NCBI GenBank assembly: GCA_000341795.1
Contig: AODO01000002.1
Location: 1-64,000 of the forward strand
DNA length: 64,000 nucleotides
Source: Rhodococcus triatomae BKS 15-14
Lineage (GTDB): Bacteria; Actinomycetota; Actinomycetes; Mycobacteriales; Mycobacteriaceae
Reading direction: 5' to 3'
Shown: positions 18,741 to 27,506 of the stretch, piece after piece
Layout of the letters: each line of letters opens with the position of its first letter
Numbering within the stretch: the stretch's first letter is position 1
Program-made: the position numbers and the translations under genes
The notes under the pieces: model-generated
The model's database searches: none
What the model was told of the DNA's origin: nothing
What the model saw: the letters and a program-made list of their open reading frames with translations, nothing else

Positions 18741-20016
18741 GGGGGTCCTCCGGATCGAGACCGAGGAGCGGGAAGGTGGCTCTGCGGGTGGCGATGATGG
18801 CCGCGTCCACACGGATCAGCGCCCGGTCGACGGTGTTGACGCCCGTCTCGGGGGTGCCGCCCGGCCCGTCCCAGGGCAGGTAGCCGATGTCGCCGCCGTC
18901 GGTCATCGTGGTCGGCAGGTCCACGGACGGCGCCTTCTCCGCAACCGCGTCCCGCCAGGATTCGGGCACGGCGGTGGCCGGGTCGACGTCGCGGTCGAGG
19001 ACCGTCGCGATGAGGTGGGTCCACGACCGGGGAACCACGCGGACGAGCCCGTATCCGCCGCCGCCCACCGCGATCCAACGCCCGTCGGCGTACCGATCGG
19101 CGAGATCACGCATCGCCCGGTACGCGGCGCGGTGTCCGTCCACCGTCAGCGACAGGTCGGCGAGGGGGTCCTCCCGGTGACTGTCCGCCCCGCACTGACT
19201 GATCACGATCTGCGGTCGGAACGCCGCCACGGCGGCCGGAACGATGGCGTGGAATGCCCTCAGCCACACGGCATCCACCGTCCCGGGGAGCACAGGGACG
19301 TTCACGGAGGTCCCCTCACCGGGACCGGACCCGACCTCGCTCGACCAGCCGGTGTTCGGCCACAGCGTGGCGGGATGCTGGTGGAGCGAGACGGTGAGGA
19401 CCCGCGGGTCGCCGAGGAACGCGTGCTGGACGCCGTCCCCGTGGTGCGCGTCGACGTCGATGTAGGCGATCCGGTCGAATCCGTTGTCCAGCAACCAGGA
19501 AATGGCGACGGCGGCGTCGTTGTACACACAGAAGCCGGAGGCCCAGTCCGCCATCGCGTGGTGCATGCCGCCACCGATGCTGACCGCCCGCCGTGCCCGT
19601 CCCGACGCGATCTCGCGGGCCGCGGCGAGGGTGCCGCCCGCGAGAATCGCGCTGGCCTCGTGCATCCGGGGGAAGATCGGGTTGTCCTCGCTGCCGAGTC
19701 CGTGCGGGGCGGACACACTGTCGGCGCGGGCCTCGGTGAGCAGCTGCGCGGCGCCCGCCGACCCGGCCTCCTTCACCGCCGCGATGAGCCCCGGCGTGTG
19801 GATCCGAAGCAGATCCGCATCCGTCGCGGGCTCGGGCGCGATGATCTCCGCGCCCTCGATGAGGCCGAGACTCGTCGCGAGCGACATCGTCAGATCGAGC
19901 CGGGTCGGGTTCATCGGATGGTCTGCGCTCCACCGATAGTTCAGGTAGTCGGGACTCCACACGACCACCCCGTCCGAGGTGGCGGTCGGCGTGCCGGGAC
20001 TGGTCGTTGCGGCCAT
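18733..20016 (-). CDS. acuC: AcuC-like class I histone-deacetylase-family protein deacetylase
   Basis: A 427-residue Zn2+-dependent lysine deacetylase of the arginase/HDAC fold. The catalytic pair GGGMHHAM (His152/153) and metal ligands DVDAHHGDGVQ (Asp189, His191) and QCGADS are intact, with GGGGYG near the C-terminal third. It probably reactivates acetylated acyl-CoA synthetases, opposing the GNAT protein encoded immediately downstream (8-nt overlap). ATG 20016 lies 7 nt after TAGCGT on the minus strand, so a leaderless transcript is likely; GTG 20025 is the alternative start. It is divergent from ideR. Confidence 0.88.
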   Translation of the reverse strand: MAATTSPGTPTATSDGVVVWSPDYLNYRWSADHPMNPTRLDLTMSLATSLGLIEGAEIIAPEPATDADLLRIHTPGLIAAVKEAGSAGAAQLLTEARADSVSAPHGLGSEDNPIFPRMHEASAILAGGTLAAAREIASGRARRAVSIGGGMHHAMADWASGFCVYNDAAVAISWLLDNGFDRIAYIDVDAHHGDGVQHAFLGDPRVLTVSLHQHPATLWPNTGWSSEVGSGPGEGTSVNVPVLPGTVDAVWLRAFHAIVPAAVAAFRPQIVISQCGADSHREDPLADLSLTVDGHRAAYRAMRDLADRYADGRWIAVGGGGYGLVRVVPRSWTHLIATVLDRDVDPATAVPESWRDAVAEKAPSVDLPTTMTDGGDIGYLPWDGPGGTPETGVNTVDRALIRVDAAIIATRRATFPLLGLDPEDPRD

Positions 20017-20177
20017 GTCCGTCACGCTACTTGCGCCGCCGGGGAAGCCGCGAGCGGTACTCGGTGTTGCACCTGTGGAGCCGGGTGACGGGCGCCCCGC
20101 GCGGGCCGGAACGGCGACATGTGTGGCATGAGTCGCATCGTCAGCGCGTGTGGCACCTATTCGTCGGACACCCCCGG

Positions 20178-20183
20178 TAGAAT
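20178..20183 (+). promoter_or_regulatory. Candidate ideR -10 (TAGAAT)
   Basis: TAGAAT lies 24 nt before the ideR start. No convincing -35 was found. Confidence 0.45.
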
Positions 20184-20207
20184 CACCGGGAACGAAGGGG
20201 CGTGAGC

Positions 20208-20894
20208 GTGAAGGATCTGGTCGACACAACGGAGATGTACCTCCGGACGATCTACGACCTTGAAGAAGAGGGCGTCATCCCACTGCGGGCTCGGATCGCC
20301 GAGCGGCTCGAGCAGAGCGGACCGACCGTCAGTCAGACGGTGGCGCGGATGGAACGTGACGGGCTGCTGCTCGTCGCGGGCGATCGGCACCTCGAACTGA
20401 CGGAGAAGGGTCGCGAACTCGCGGTGGCGGTGATGCGCAAGCATCGCCTCGCCGAGCGGCTGCTCGTCGACGTGATCGGTCTCGACTGGGATCAGGTGCA
20501 CGCGGAGGCGTGCCGCTGGGAGCACGTGATGAGCGAGGAGGTCGAGCGACGGCTCGTGCAGGTCCTCGACAACCCGACGACCTCCCCGTACGGCAACCCG
20601 ATCCCCGGTCTCGCACAGCTCGGGCTGACCAGGCCCGCCGACGAGACCGAGACGTTGATCCGTCTGACCGAGGTACCCGCGGGGCAGCCCACAGCGGTCG
20701 TGGTCCGCCGACTGGCCGAGCACGTGCAGTCCGATCCCGACATCATCGCGTTGCTCCGTGACGCCGGTGTGGTGCCGGACGCGCGCGTCACCGTCGAGTC
20801 CAATCCGGATTCGGTGACGATCACCGTGCCCGGCCACTCGGGTGTCGACCTTCCCGCCGAGATGGCGCACGCAGTCCAGGTCAAGCAGGTCTGA
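20208..20894 (+). CDS. ideR: Iron-dependent repressor IdeR (DtxR family)
   Basis: A 228-residue Fe2+-activated repressor/activator of siderophore and iron-storage genes. It has an N-terminal winged helix (recognition part [18 protein letters not shown]), a dimerisation and metal domain with Met10, the [17 protein letters not shown] segment and [15 protein letters not shown], and a C-terminal SH3-like domain. GTG 20208 is preferred over GTG 20202. It gives the family N-terminus ([10 protein letters not shown], placing Met10 correctly) and leaves AAGGGG seven bases upstream. galE follows after 5 nt, as dtxR-galE in corynebacteria. Confidence 0.96.
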   Translation: MKDLVDTTEMYLRTIYDLEEEGVIPLRARIAERLEQSGPTVSQTVARMERDGLLLVAGDRHLELTEKGRELAVAVMRKHRLAERLLVDVIGLDWDQVHAEACRWEHVMSEEVERRLVQVLDNPTTSPYGNPIPGLAQLGLTRPADETETLIRLTEVPAGQPTAVVVRRLAEHVQSDPDIIALLRDAGVVPDARVTVESNPDSVTITVPGHSGVDLPAEMAHAVQVKQV

Positions 20895-20899
20895 CGCGC

Positions 20900-21886
20900 G
20901 TGCGACTTCTGGTCACCGGCGGAGCCGGTTATGTGGGAAGCGTGTGCGCGACCGTGCTCCTCGAGCGCGGACACGACGTCGTCGTCGTCGACGACCTGTC
21001 GACGGGCAACGCGGGCGCGGTGCCGTCGGGCGCCGAGTTCGTCGAGGGTGACGTCGCCGACGTCGCGGCGCGAGTACTCGGCGACGCGCGGTTCGACGGC
21101 GTGCTGCACTTCGCAGCGCAGTCGCTGGTGGGTGAGTCGGTCGAACAGCCGGCGAAGTACTGGCAGGGCAACGTCGTGACGACGTTGACGTTGCTGGAGG
21201 CGATGCGGGCGGCAGGCACACCGAAGTTGGTGTTCTCGTCGACCGCGGCGACGTACGGCGAACCCGAGCGGACCCCGATCACCGAGGACGACCCGACACG
21301 GCCGACGAACCCGTACGGCGCGACGAAGCTGGCGATCGATCACGCCATCACCTCGTACGCGAACGCGTACGGGCTGGCGGCGACGAGCCTGCGGTACTTC
21401 AACGTGGCGGGCGCCCATCTCGGCGCCGGCGAGAACCGGGTGGTGGAAACACATCTAATTCCGCTCGTGCTGCAGGTGGCGCTGGGACAGCGGGACAAGA
21501 TCTCGGTGTTCGGCACCGACTGGCCGACCCCGGACGGCACCGCGGTGCGGGACTACATCCACGTTCTCGACCTCGCCGATGCGCACCTGCTCGCGCTGGA
21601 CCACGCAACGCCCGGCACCCACAGGGTGTACAACCTGGGCAGTGGAGCCGGTTTCAGTGTGCGCGAGGTCATTTCGTCGTGCCGTCGGGTGACCGGGCTT
21701 CCGATCGCGGTCGAGGACGCCCCCCGGCGCGCTGGTGATCCCGCGGTACTCGTCGCGTCGAGCGAGCGTGCGACCGCCGAACTCGGCTGGCAGCCGAAGT
21801 ACACCGACCTCGACGTGATCGTCGCGGACGCGTGGCGGTACCTCCAGGAGTTGGGCGACCGCTCGCACGCGGCACGCCGGAGCTGA
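20900..21886 (+). CDS. galE: UDP-glucose 4-epimerase
   Basis: A 328-residue extended SDR that interconverts UDP-glucose and UDP-galactose, feeding arabinogalactan galactan synthesis. The NAD-binding GGAGYVGS motif is at residues 7-14. The catalytic Ser-Tyr-Lys set is in [11 protein letters not shown] and NPYGATK, and the LRYFNVAGA substrate motif follows. The GTG start is 5 nt after the ideR stop, so co-transcription with ideR is likely. A 12-bp-stem hairpin follows. Confidence 0.92.
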   Translation: MRLLVTGGAGYVGSVCATVLLERGHDVVVVDDLSTGNAGAVPSGAEFVEGDVADVAARVLGDARFDGVLHFAAQSLVGESVEQPAKYWQGNVVTTLTLLEAMRAAGTPKLVFSSTAATYGEPERTPITEDDPTRPTNPYGATKLAIDHAITSYANAYGLAATSLRYFNVAGAHLGAGENRVVETHLIPLVLQVALGQRDKISVFGTDWPTPDGTAVRDYIHVLDLADAHLLALDHATPGTHRVYNLGSGAGFSVREVISSCRRVTGLPIAVEDAPRRAGDPAVLVASSERATAELGWQPKYTDLDVIVADAWRYLQELGDRSHAARRS

Positions 21887-21895
21887 CGCCGGACC

Positions 21896-21922
21896 CGCGG
21901 GCCGCAGACACTGCGGCCCGCG
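21896..21922 (+). terminator. Hairpin after galE
   Basis: Arms CGCGGGCCGCAG (21896-21907) and its exact complement (21911-21922) surround a 3-nt loop; no T-tract follows. Confidence 0.6.
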
Positions 21923-22066
21923 AGTCCTCCCCCCTCCCCGGGCAGTGGACGCATCGGCGACGACTGTCAGAAACGCACCGCGACACTGCTCGGCGTGCGA
22001 TGCTGCGCACCACTCGAGGGCCGACACCCGGTCCACGCGACGCGTGCGCAAAGGACGGTCCCCTCC

Positions 22067-23122
22067 GTGACGGTGCTCTCCCCGCCTGCCGATTCCCGGA
22101 CTGCGTGTCTCCCCGCCGCGCACGGTCGACGAGCTACGCGCACCCTGGTGGTCCTCCTCACCGCGCTCCTGCTGATCCCGGCGCCGCTGGCCGCCGCCGG
22201 TTCCCTCGACACCGGCAGTGCCCCGGAACAACTCGGCGCCACCGGATCCCTCTCCCCCAGCGGGCTCGAACGAGCCGAGAACCCGGACTGGATGGGCGGT
22301 CTCCCCGACGACATCGGACTGTCCGAGCTGTCCCTGCCCGGCACGCACGACACGATGGCCGCCCGTGCGTCGGTGTTCGCCGAAACGCAGGACGTGGACC
22401 TCCCCATCCAGCTCCGGGCCGGGGTTCGGGCGTTGGACATCCGTACCCGGCACTTCCGCGACGTCTTCCCCATCCACCACGGACTCGAGTACCTCGACAC
22501 CAACTTCACCGACGTGGTCGTGCAGCTGACCGACTTTCTCCGCGATCACCCCACCGAGGCCGTGGTGATGCGGCTGAAGGAGGAGTACACGGCCGCGGAG
22601 AACACCCGCAGCTACGAGGACACCCTCGACTGGTACATCCACGACAATCCCGAGACCGGGGTGCGGCTGCGTGAGCACCTGTGGCACGCGGACGGAAACC
22701 GCTTCCCCACTCTCGGGGAGGCGCGCGGAAAGATCGTCGTGATCCAGGGATTCGACTCGGAAAAACCGTTCGGACCCCGCTGGGCCACCGCGGGAATGGA
22801 CATCCAGGACACCTACGAGCTCGCCGAGCTGCGCGACGTGGACCGCAAGTGGGATCTCGTCCGCGCCCAGTTCGACCGTGCGGCGGCCGGAGACCCGCAG
22901 ACGTTCTTCGTCAACCACCTCAGCGCGACGGGCAATCCCGTGGCACTCGTGACGGGAACCGTCCCGGTGACGGTGGCACGGGGCGTCCCCGGCACGACCG
23001 GGATCCTCACCCGCGCGGAGGACCACCTCACCGCGAACCCGACCGGCCGCACCGGTGCCGTGATGGCCGACTACCCGACTCCGGAACTCGTCGACGAGCT
23101 CGTCGCCCGCAACTTCCGCTGA
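22067..23122 (+). CDS. Secreted phosphatidylinositol-specific phospholipase C-like protein
   Basis: A 351-residue exported protein. A basic N-terminus leads into a signal peptide hydrophobic core (LVVLLTALLLIPAPLAAAG, about residues 26-44), then a PI-PLC X-type TIM barrel. First catalytic His is in LSLPGTHDTMAARA, followed by GVRALDIRTRHF and the second His in FPIHHGLEYLD. It may cleave phosphatidylinositol or glycosyl-PI lipids outside the cell. No Y domain is present, as in bacterial enzymes. GTG 22067 is chosen because AAAGGACGG precedes it; the upstream ATG at 21995 adds a leader without signal-peptide character. It is convergent with the DUF4192 gene. Confidence 0.82.
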   Translation: MTVLSPPADSRTACLPAAHGRRATRTLVVLLTALLLIPAPLAAAGSLDTGSAPEQLGATGSLSPSGLERAENPDWMGGLPDDIGLSELSLPGTHDTMAARASVFAETQDVDLPIQLRAGVRALDIRTRHFRDVFPIHHGLEYLDTNFTDVVVQLTDFLRDHPTEAVVMRLKEEYTAAENTRSYEDTLDWYIHDNPETGVRLREHLWHADGNRFPTLGEARGKIVVIQGFDSEKPFGPRWATAGMDIQDTYELAELRDVDRKWDLVRAQFDRAAAGDPQTFFVNHLSATGNPVALVTGTVPVTVARGVPGTTGILTRAEDHLTANPTGRTGAVMADYPTPELVDELVARNFR

Positions 23123-23136
23123 GCGCCGGGGCGCCG

Positions 23137-24201
23137 TCACCGACGTTCGGAGGGCGGCAACTCGACACCGAGATCCAGGGCGACGTCCCGGCCGGTTGCC
23201 GCGAGCGCGACGATCTCGGCGGGAGGCAGGCCCTGACCGAGCGCCCTGTCGAGCAGACCTGCGAGCCGGTGCCCGGGGTCGGCGCATCGAGCCGCCGCGA
23301 ACGCCACACCGGCGAGTGGCCCGTTCCCGCGGACGTACGCGCTGAAACCCAGCAGCGCGGACGCCTCCGCCCTGGCACGGCCCGGGAGGCCGCGTGCGAG
23401 CGCGAGCCACACCTGCTCGGCGGCGTCGGCCGCGACCGTCACGGCCAGCCCGAGTACGGCATCCCGCACCCGGACCCGCTCGAGTGCGACGGACACCGCA
23501 ACGATCTCGTCGTCGGTGAGCCGGCCGGTCGCCTCCATCACGGCAATGCGGACCAGGATGCGTTCGAGCAGTTCCCGATCGCCGACGGCACCGGAGGCCG
23601 GGTGCCGTGCGACCGCGAGCCTCCTGCCCAGTTCACGCCGTCGGCGGTCCGGCAGCGGGGCGAGAATGCGCGACAGTTCGTCGCGGGATTCGAGTATGGG
23701 GCGCCCCCGAAGGACCTGCGCGAGAGCCACTCTCGACGCCGTCGGATCTGGTAGCGCGCCGCAGCGGAGGTCGCCGTCGAGGCCCCACCAGGGTCGTCCT
23801 GCGACGATGTCGGTCGTCGCGTGCGCGGAGCGAACCGGGACGCCGACCTCCTGCAGGAGCGCGGTGAACAGGTCCACGAACGCAGGGACCGTCGCCGACG
23901 ACGGCATCGTGTCACGGTCGTCGACGACCACCACCACGACCGCGTCCGCGCCGGAGTTCGCGCAGACCACGGCTACCTGTTCGAGCCCGAATCGGTCGTC
24001 CGCGGAGACGAGGCCATCGGGAAGGTCCTGTCTCATGACGCACTGCACGCTGGTCGGGCTGCCACCGAGACAGATCGCGACCAGGGAGCGGCGTGGACGG
24101 AACCCCAGCAGCGCGGGAAGTGCGGCGATCAGTTCGCCCGGTTCGCTGATCCTCACCGGGGACGGCCCGCTGGGCAGTGGATTCGGTTGCGTGGTTGTCA
24201 T
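23137..24201 (-). CDS. DUF4192 domain-containing protein
   Basis: A 354-residue cytoplasmic protein built around the DUF4192 domain, which begins ISEPGELIAALPALLGFRPRRS and includes VRIAVMEATGRLTDDE; Rv2712c is the mycobacterial counterpart. The C-terminal half is an alpha-helical Ala/Arg/Leu-rich repeat-like region (WLALARGLPGRARAEASALL). No catalytic motif is seen and function is unknown. The gene lies 112 bp downstream of the lipoprotein gene on the same strand, with a hairpin between them. Confidence 0.82.
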   Translation of the reverse strand: MTTTQPNPLPSGPSPVRISEPGELIAALPALLGFRPRRSLVAICLGGSPTSVQCVMRQDLPDGLVSADDRFGLEQVAVVCANSGADAVVVVVVDDRDTMPSSATVPAFVDLFTALLQEVGVPVRSAHATTDIVAGRPWWGLDGDLRCGALPDPTASRVALAQVLRGRPILESRDELSRILAPLPDRRRRELGRRLAVARHPASGAVGDRELLERILVRIAVMEATGRLTDDEIVAVSVALERVRVRDAVLGLAVTVAADAAEQVWLALARGLPGRARAEASALLGFSAYVRGNGPLAGVAFAAARCADPGHRLAGLLDRALGQGLPPAEIVALAATGRDVALDLGVELPPSERR

Positions 24202-24263
24202 GCCGCGAACCGTCCCCGACAGATCCGACCAGATCCGCGCCGTCGAGAGTGTCGGACCCGGCG

Positions 24264-24295
24264 CCTGTGGACGGGCGTCGATGTCCGTCCACAGG
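24264..24295 (-). terminator. Hairpin between the lipoprotein and DUF4192 genes
   Basis: Arms CCTGTGGACGG (24264-24274) and its exact complement (24285-24295), 10-nt loop. Probably ends or attenuates the lipoprotein transcript. Confidence 0.6.
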
Positions 24296-24313
24296 ATCGG
24301 GTGACACGGTTTA

Positions 24314-25063
24314 CTACTGCGCGGCCTTGACCTTCTGAACGGCCTCGGTGAACAACTGGTCCAACGCCGCGGAGTCGGGGGCCTCGTCGCCGAACGACAT
24401 GTGCGTGGCGGAGATTCGCACGTCGTCGACCTGCGCGACGAGGCGGAGCATCGACTGGGTGACCGTCTGATCCGCGTTGCCGGAGGTGACGGTCTGCCGC
24501 AGCGCCATCGTGTCGTCGGCGTTCAGCGGCGGCGCCGGAAGCACCGTCGTGGTCACCGTCGCGGTGGCGCCGTTCAGGGTGGTCGTGACCTCGGGGCACT
24601 CGGCCAGTTCGGACTCGCGGACGTCCAGGGTGCGGTCCACCCGGGCCAGTTCGACGGAGATGGTCGCCCGTGCGGCGTTGTCGGTGCCGACGATCAGCGC
24701 GGTCGAGTCCGGACCGAAGGCCTGTGGCGGCGGTTTGCAGCCCGCCGGATCGACAGATGCTCCGGCCGGGATTCCGTCGAGGTCGGCCGTCGCCTGCTCG
24801 ACCGCGTTGTCGGGAAGGACCAGCGCCTCGTAGCGCGCCGGGAAGGCCTCCGGGGTGAGCAGCAGCGTTCCGAGCGGCGCCTCGATCCTCCCCGTCACCG
24901 CCCCCTCGTCGCTCGCGCCACCGGTTCCGGAGCCGGAGCTGCCGGGCAGCGCGGCGCCCGCCTGCCCCGCGGGCTCGGCCACCCCGGACACGTCCGACGA
25001 ACACCCGGCCAGGGCGAGGGTCACGGCGGCGGCCGATGCGGCCACCAGGATGCGGCGTCTCAA
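24314..25063 (-). CDS. Secreted lipoprotein of unknown function
   Basis: A 249-residue predicted lipoprotein. The signal sequence LRRRILVAASAAAVTLALAG is followed by the lipobox cysteine (about residue 21) and a Gly/Ser/Ala linker. The mature domain carries paired cysteines (PAGCKPPP and AECPEVTT) and a sensor-like beta-rich fold, as in small mycobacterial LpqN/PknH-sensor-type lipoproteins. Start TTG 25063 is chosen because GGGAGGAA sits six bases upstream and the signal peptide begins there. An in-frame ATG at 25204 would bury the signal peptide about 47 residues inside. Confidence 0.72.
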   Translation of the reverse strand: MRRRILVAASAAAVTLALAGCSSDVSGVAEPAGQAGAALPGSSGSGTGGASDEGAVTGRIEAPLGTLLLTPEAFPARYEALVLPDNAVEQATADLDGIPAGASVDPAGCKPPPQAFGPDSTALIVGTDNAARATISVELARVDRTLDVRESELAECPEVTTTLNGATATVTTTVLPAPPLNADDTMALRQTVTSGNADQTVTQSMLRLVAQVDDVRISATHMSFGDEAPDSAALDQLFTEAVQKVKAAQ

Positions 25064-25359
25064 CGAAGTTCCTCCCGGGTCTGTGGGGCTGGCACCCCAA
25101 CTCTGCCAGGTGACGGCCTCCGGCACCGTCGACCGTTGCGGCGCGTCCGCCGAAAGTGGGACGCCGCACCGCGTCCGTCGTCGATGTGCTGGCCGCGCCT
25201 CCACCCCGTCGCTGCGGGCGCCCGACGCCGCGTCGGGGAATGCCGTGACCGTCGGTCACGTTGTACGCAGACGTGAGGTGGGACGCCCGACCGGGGTGGC
25301 GCGCACCCTGGACCGGTAGGGGACACTGGTCACAACGAAGACGCGAAAGGGTTTGGGCG

Positions 25360-26322
25360 ATGAACGAGCAGTCGGGCATGTACGAGCTGGAGTTTCCGGC
25401 ACCGCAGGTGTCCGCCGACGACGGCCGGGGCCCCGTGCTGGTGCACGGACTGGAGGGGTACTCGGACGCCGGGCACGCCGTGAAGCTCGCCACCACGCAT
25501 CTTCGGGAGAGCCTCGAAACCGAACTGGTCGCCTCGTTCGCGGTCGACGAGTTGATCGACTACCGGTCGCGCCGTCCGACGATGACGTTCAAGTCGAACC
25601 AGTTCTCCGACTACGACACCCCCGAGCTGAATCTGTACGCGCTCAAGGACACGGCGGGTACGCCCTTCCTGCTGCTCGCCGGAATGGAGCCGGACCTGAA
25701 GTGGGAGCGTTTCACCACCGCGGTCCGGCTGCTCGCGGAGCAGTTGGGGGTGCGGCGCACGATCGGACTGAACTCGATCCCGATGGCGGTGCCGCACACC
25801 CGCCCCCTCGGCGTCACGGCGCACTCGGCGAACCCGGATCTGGTCGGCGAGAACGAAGGCTGGCCCGGCGACCTGCGTATTCCGGGTAGCGCGTCGTCGC
25901 TGCTCGAGCTCCGCATGTCGCAGCACGGGCACGAGTCGATGGGCTACTCGGTGCACGTCCCGCACTATCTGTCGCAGGCCGACTACCCGGCAGCGGCGGA
26001 GACGCTGCTGGAGCGGGTCGGCGAGGTCGCCGATCTGGATCTGCCGCTGGCCGCCCTCGGTCAGGCCGCCGCCCGGGTCCGTGAGCAGGTCGACGCGCAG
26101 GTCAACGGCAACGACGAGGTCGAGTCGGTGGTGCGTGCGCTGGAGCAGCAGTACGACACGTACGTCACCGCCCAGGAGCGTCAGTCGAGTCTGCTGGCGA
26201 CGGAGAGCGAACTGCCCAGTGGAGACGAACTGGGCGCGGAATTCGAGCGCTTCCTCGCGGAGCTCGGCGAGTCGGAGGGCGGTGACGGCGCAGGTCCCGA
26301 CGCCGGCGAGCGGGGGGTGTGA
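25360..26322 (+). CDS. PAC2 family protein
   Basis: A 320-residue protein of the PAC2 (proteasome assembly chaperone 2-like) family, equivalent to Rv2714. It opens MYELEFPAP and has LVHGLEGYSDAGHAVKLA (about 26-43), DELIDYRSRRPTMTF, LLLAGMEPDLKWERF and GLNSIPMAVPHTRP. The C-terminus is a helical, acidic tail. Actinobacterial members form trimers, but no biochemical function is agreed. The ATG has an AAAGGG run nine bases upstream. The 296 bp before it contain no gene and no clear operator. The alpha/beta hydrolase follows after about 115 bp. Confidence 0.88.
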   Translation: MNEQSGMYELEFPAPQVSADDGRGPVLVHGLEGYSDAGHAVKLATTHLRESLETELVASFAVDELIDYRSRRPTMTFKSNQFSDYDTPELNLYALKDTAGTPFLLLAGMEPDLKWERFTTAVRLLAEQLGVRRTIGLNSIPMAVPHTRPLGVTAHSANPDLVGENEGWPGDLRIPGSASSLLELRMSQHGHESMGYSVHVPHYLSQADYPAAAETLLERVGEVADLDLPLAALGQAAARVREQVDAQVNGNDEVESVVRALEQQYDTYVTAQERQSSLLATESELPSGDELGAEFERFLAELGESEGGDGAGPDAGERGV

Positions 26323-26436
26323 TTCCGTTTTACAGTTATCCGGCGCGCCCGGGACTTCATCTATACGATCGTCCAGATCACAGCTCGGCATGGTCGGTCC
26401 GGTAGGCACCGGACCGACGAACGACAGGAGTGACTC

Positions 26437-27474
26437 ATGGGCGGAGACCGACCACGAGTACTGCGCACCGTGCCCGACACGGAACCGCGCCTCGAATTCC
26501 GGACCGTACACGGCTACCGCAGGGCGTTCCGGATGGCGGGCAGCGGACCCGCGCTGCTCCTGATCCACGGAATCGGTGACAACTCCGCCACCTGGAACGA
26601 GGTCATTCCGCACCTGGCGAAGAACTTCACCGTCATCGCACCCGACCTGCTCGGGCACGGGCGCTCCGACAAACCACGCGCCGACTACTCGATCGCCGCG
26701 TACGCCAACGGCATGCGGGACCTGCTCACCGTCCTGGGCATCGACCGGGTGACCGTGGTCGGACATTCGCTCGGCGGCGGCGTCGCACTGCAGTTCTCGT
26801 ACCAGTTCCCACAGATGATCGAGCGCCTGATCGTCGTCGCCCCGGGCGGAGTGACGAAGGACGTGAACCCGGCGTTGCGGTTCGCCGCACTGCCGATCGC
26901 CAACGAGGCACTGCGCCTGTTGCGGGTTCCCGGCGTCGTCGATCTCGTCGGCGCACTGGGGCTGATCGCGGACCGGTTGTACAAGGGACCGTTCAAGTCG
27001 CTCGACATCTTCCACGACTCGCCGGACCTGGTGCGTGTGCTGCGGGACCTACCCGACCCGACCGCCCGCGATGCGTTCCTCCGCACGTTGCGCGCCGTCG
27101 TCGACTGGCGGGGCCAGGTCGTCACCATGCTCGACCGATGTTATCTGACCGCCGACCTTCCGGTTCAGATCATCTGGGGCGACCGTGACGCCGTCATTCC
27201 GGTGAGCCACGCTCATCTCGCGCATTCCGCACTTCCCCACTCCCGGCTCGACATCTTCGAGGGCAGTGGCCACTTCCCCTTCCACGACGACCCCATCCGC
27301 TTCCTTCGCGTGGTCGAGGACTTCGTCGCCACCACCCGGGCGCACGAATTCAGCCCCGACCGCTGGCGGCAGATGCTCGTCGGCGGAGTCGGTGAATCAC
27401 AGATCAGCGGTCCCAGCGCCACCCGCGAGGCAGTTCTGGACGCGATGGGGGCCGACGAGCGCAGCGCCACCTGA
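26437..27474 (+). CDS. Alpha/beta-fold hydrolase (Rv2715-like)
   Basis: A 345-residue alpha/beta hydrolase. Oxyanion motif LLIHGIGDNSATW (about 42-54), nucleophile elbow VVGHSLGGGVAL (Ser about 110), acid in WGDRDAVIP and catalytic His in GSGHFPFHDDP are all present, so it should be active on an ester or C-C bond substrate. It resembles meta-cleavage-product hydrolases and epoxide hydrolases, but the substrate cannot be read from the sequence. Start ATG has AGGAG at good spacing. It follows the PAC2 gene as in mycobacteria. Confidence 0.85.
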   Translation: MGGDRPRVLRTVPDTEPRLEFRTVHGYRRAFRMAGSGPALLLIHGIGDNSATWNEVIPHLAKNFTVIAPDLLGHGRSDKPRADYSIAAYANGMRDLLTVLGIDRVTVVGHSLGGGVALQFSYQFPQMIERLIVVAPGGVTKDVNPALRFAALPIANEALRLLRVPGVVDLVGALGLIADRLYKGPFKSLDIFHDSPDLVRVLRDLPDPTARDAFLRTLRAVVDWRGQVVTMLDRCYLTADLPVQIIWGDRDAVIPVSHAHLAHSALPHSRLDIFEGSGHFPFHDDPIRFLRVVEDFVATTRAHEFSPDRWRQMLVGGVGESQISGPSATREAVLDAMGADERSAT

Positions 27475-27494
27475 GCCCGTCCGCCGCTCTCGCA

Positions 27495-27506
27495 TAGCCT
27501 GTATCG
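27495..27506 (+). promoter_or_regulatory. Leaderless -10 (TAGCCT) of the helicase-P450 operon
   Basis: TAGCCT (27495-27500), 6-nt spacer, GTG 27507. Confidence 0.6.

Noticed and set aside
21995-22066. Upstream ATG for the PI-PLC-like protein
   Set aside because: It would add 24 non-hydrophobic residues before the signal peptide; GTG 22067 has a purine-rich site and a normal signal peptide.
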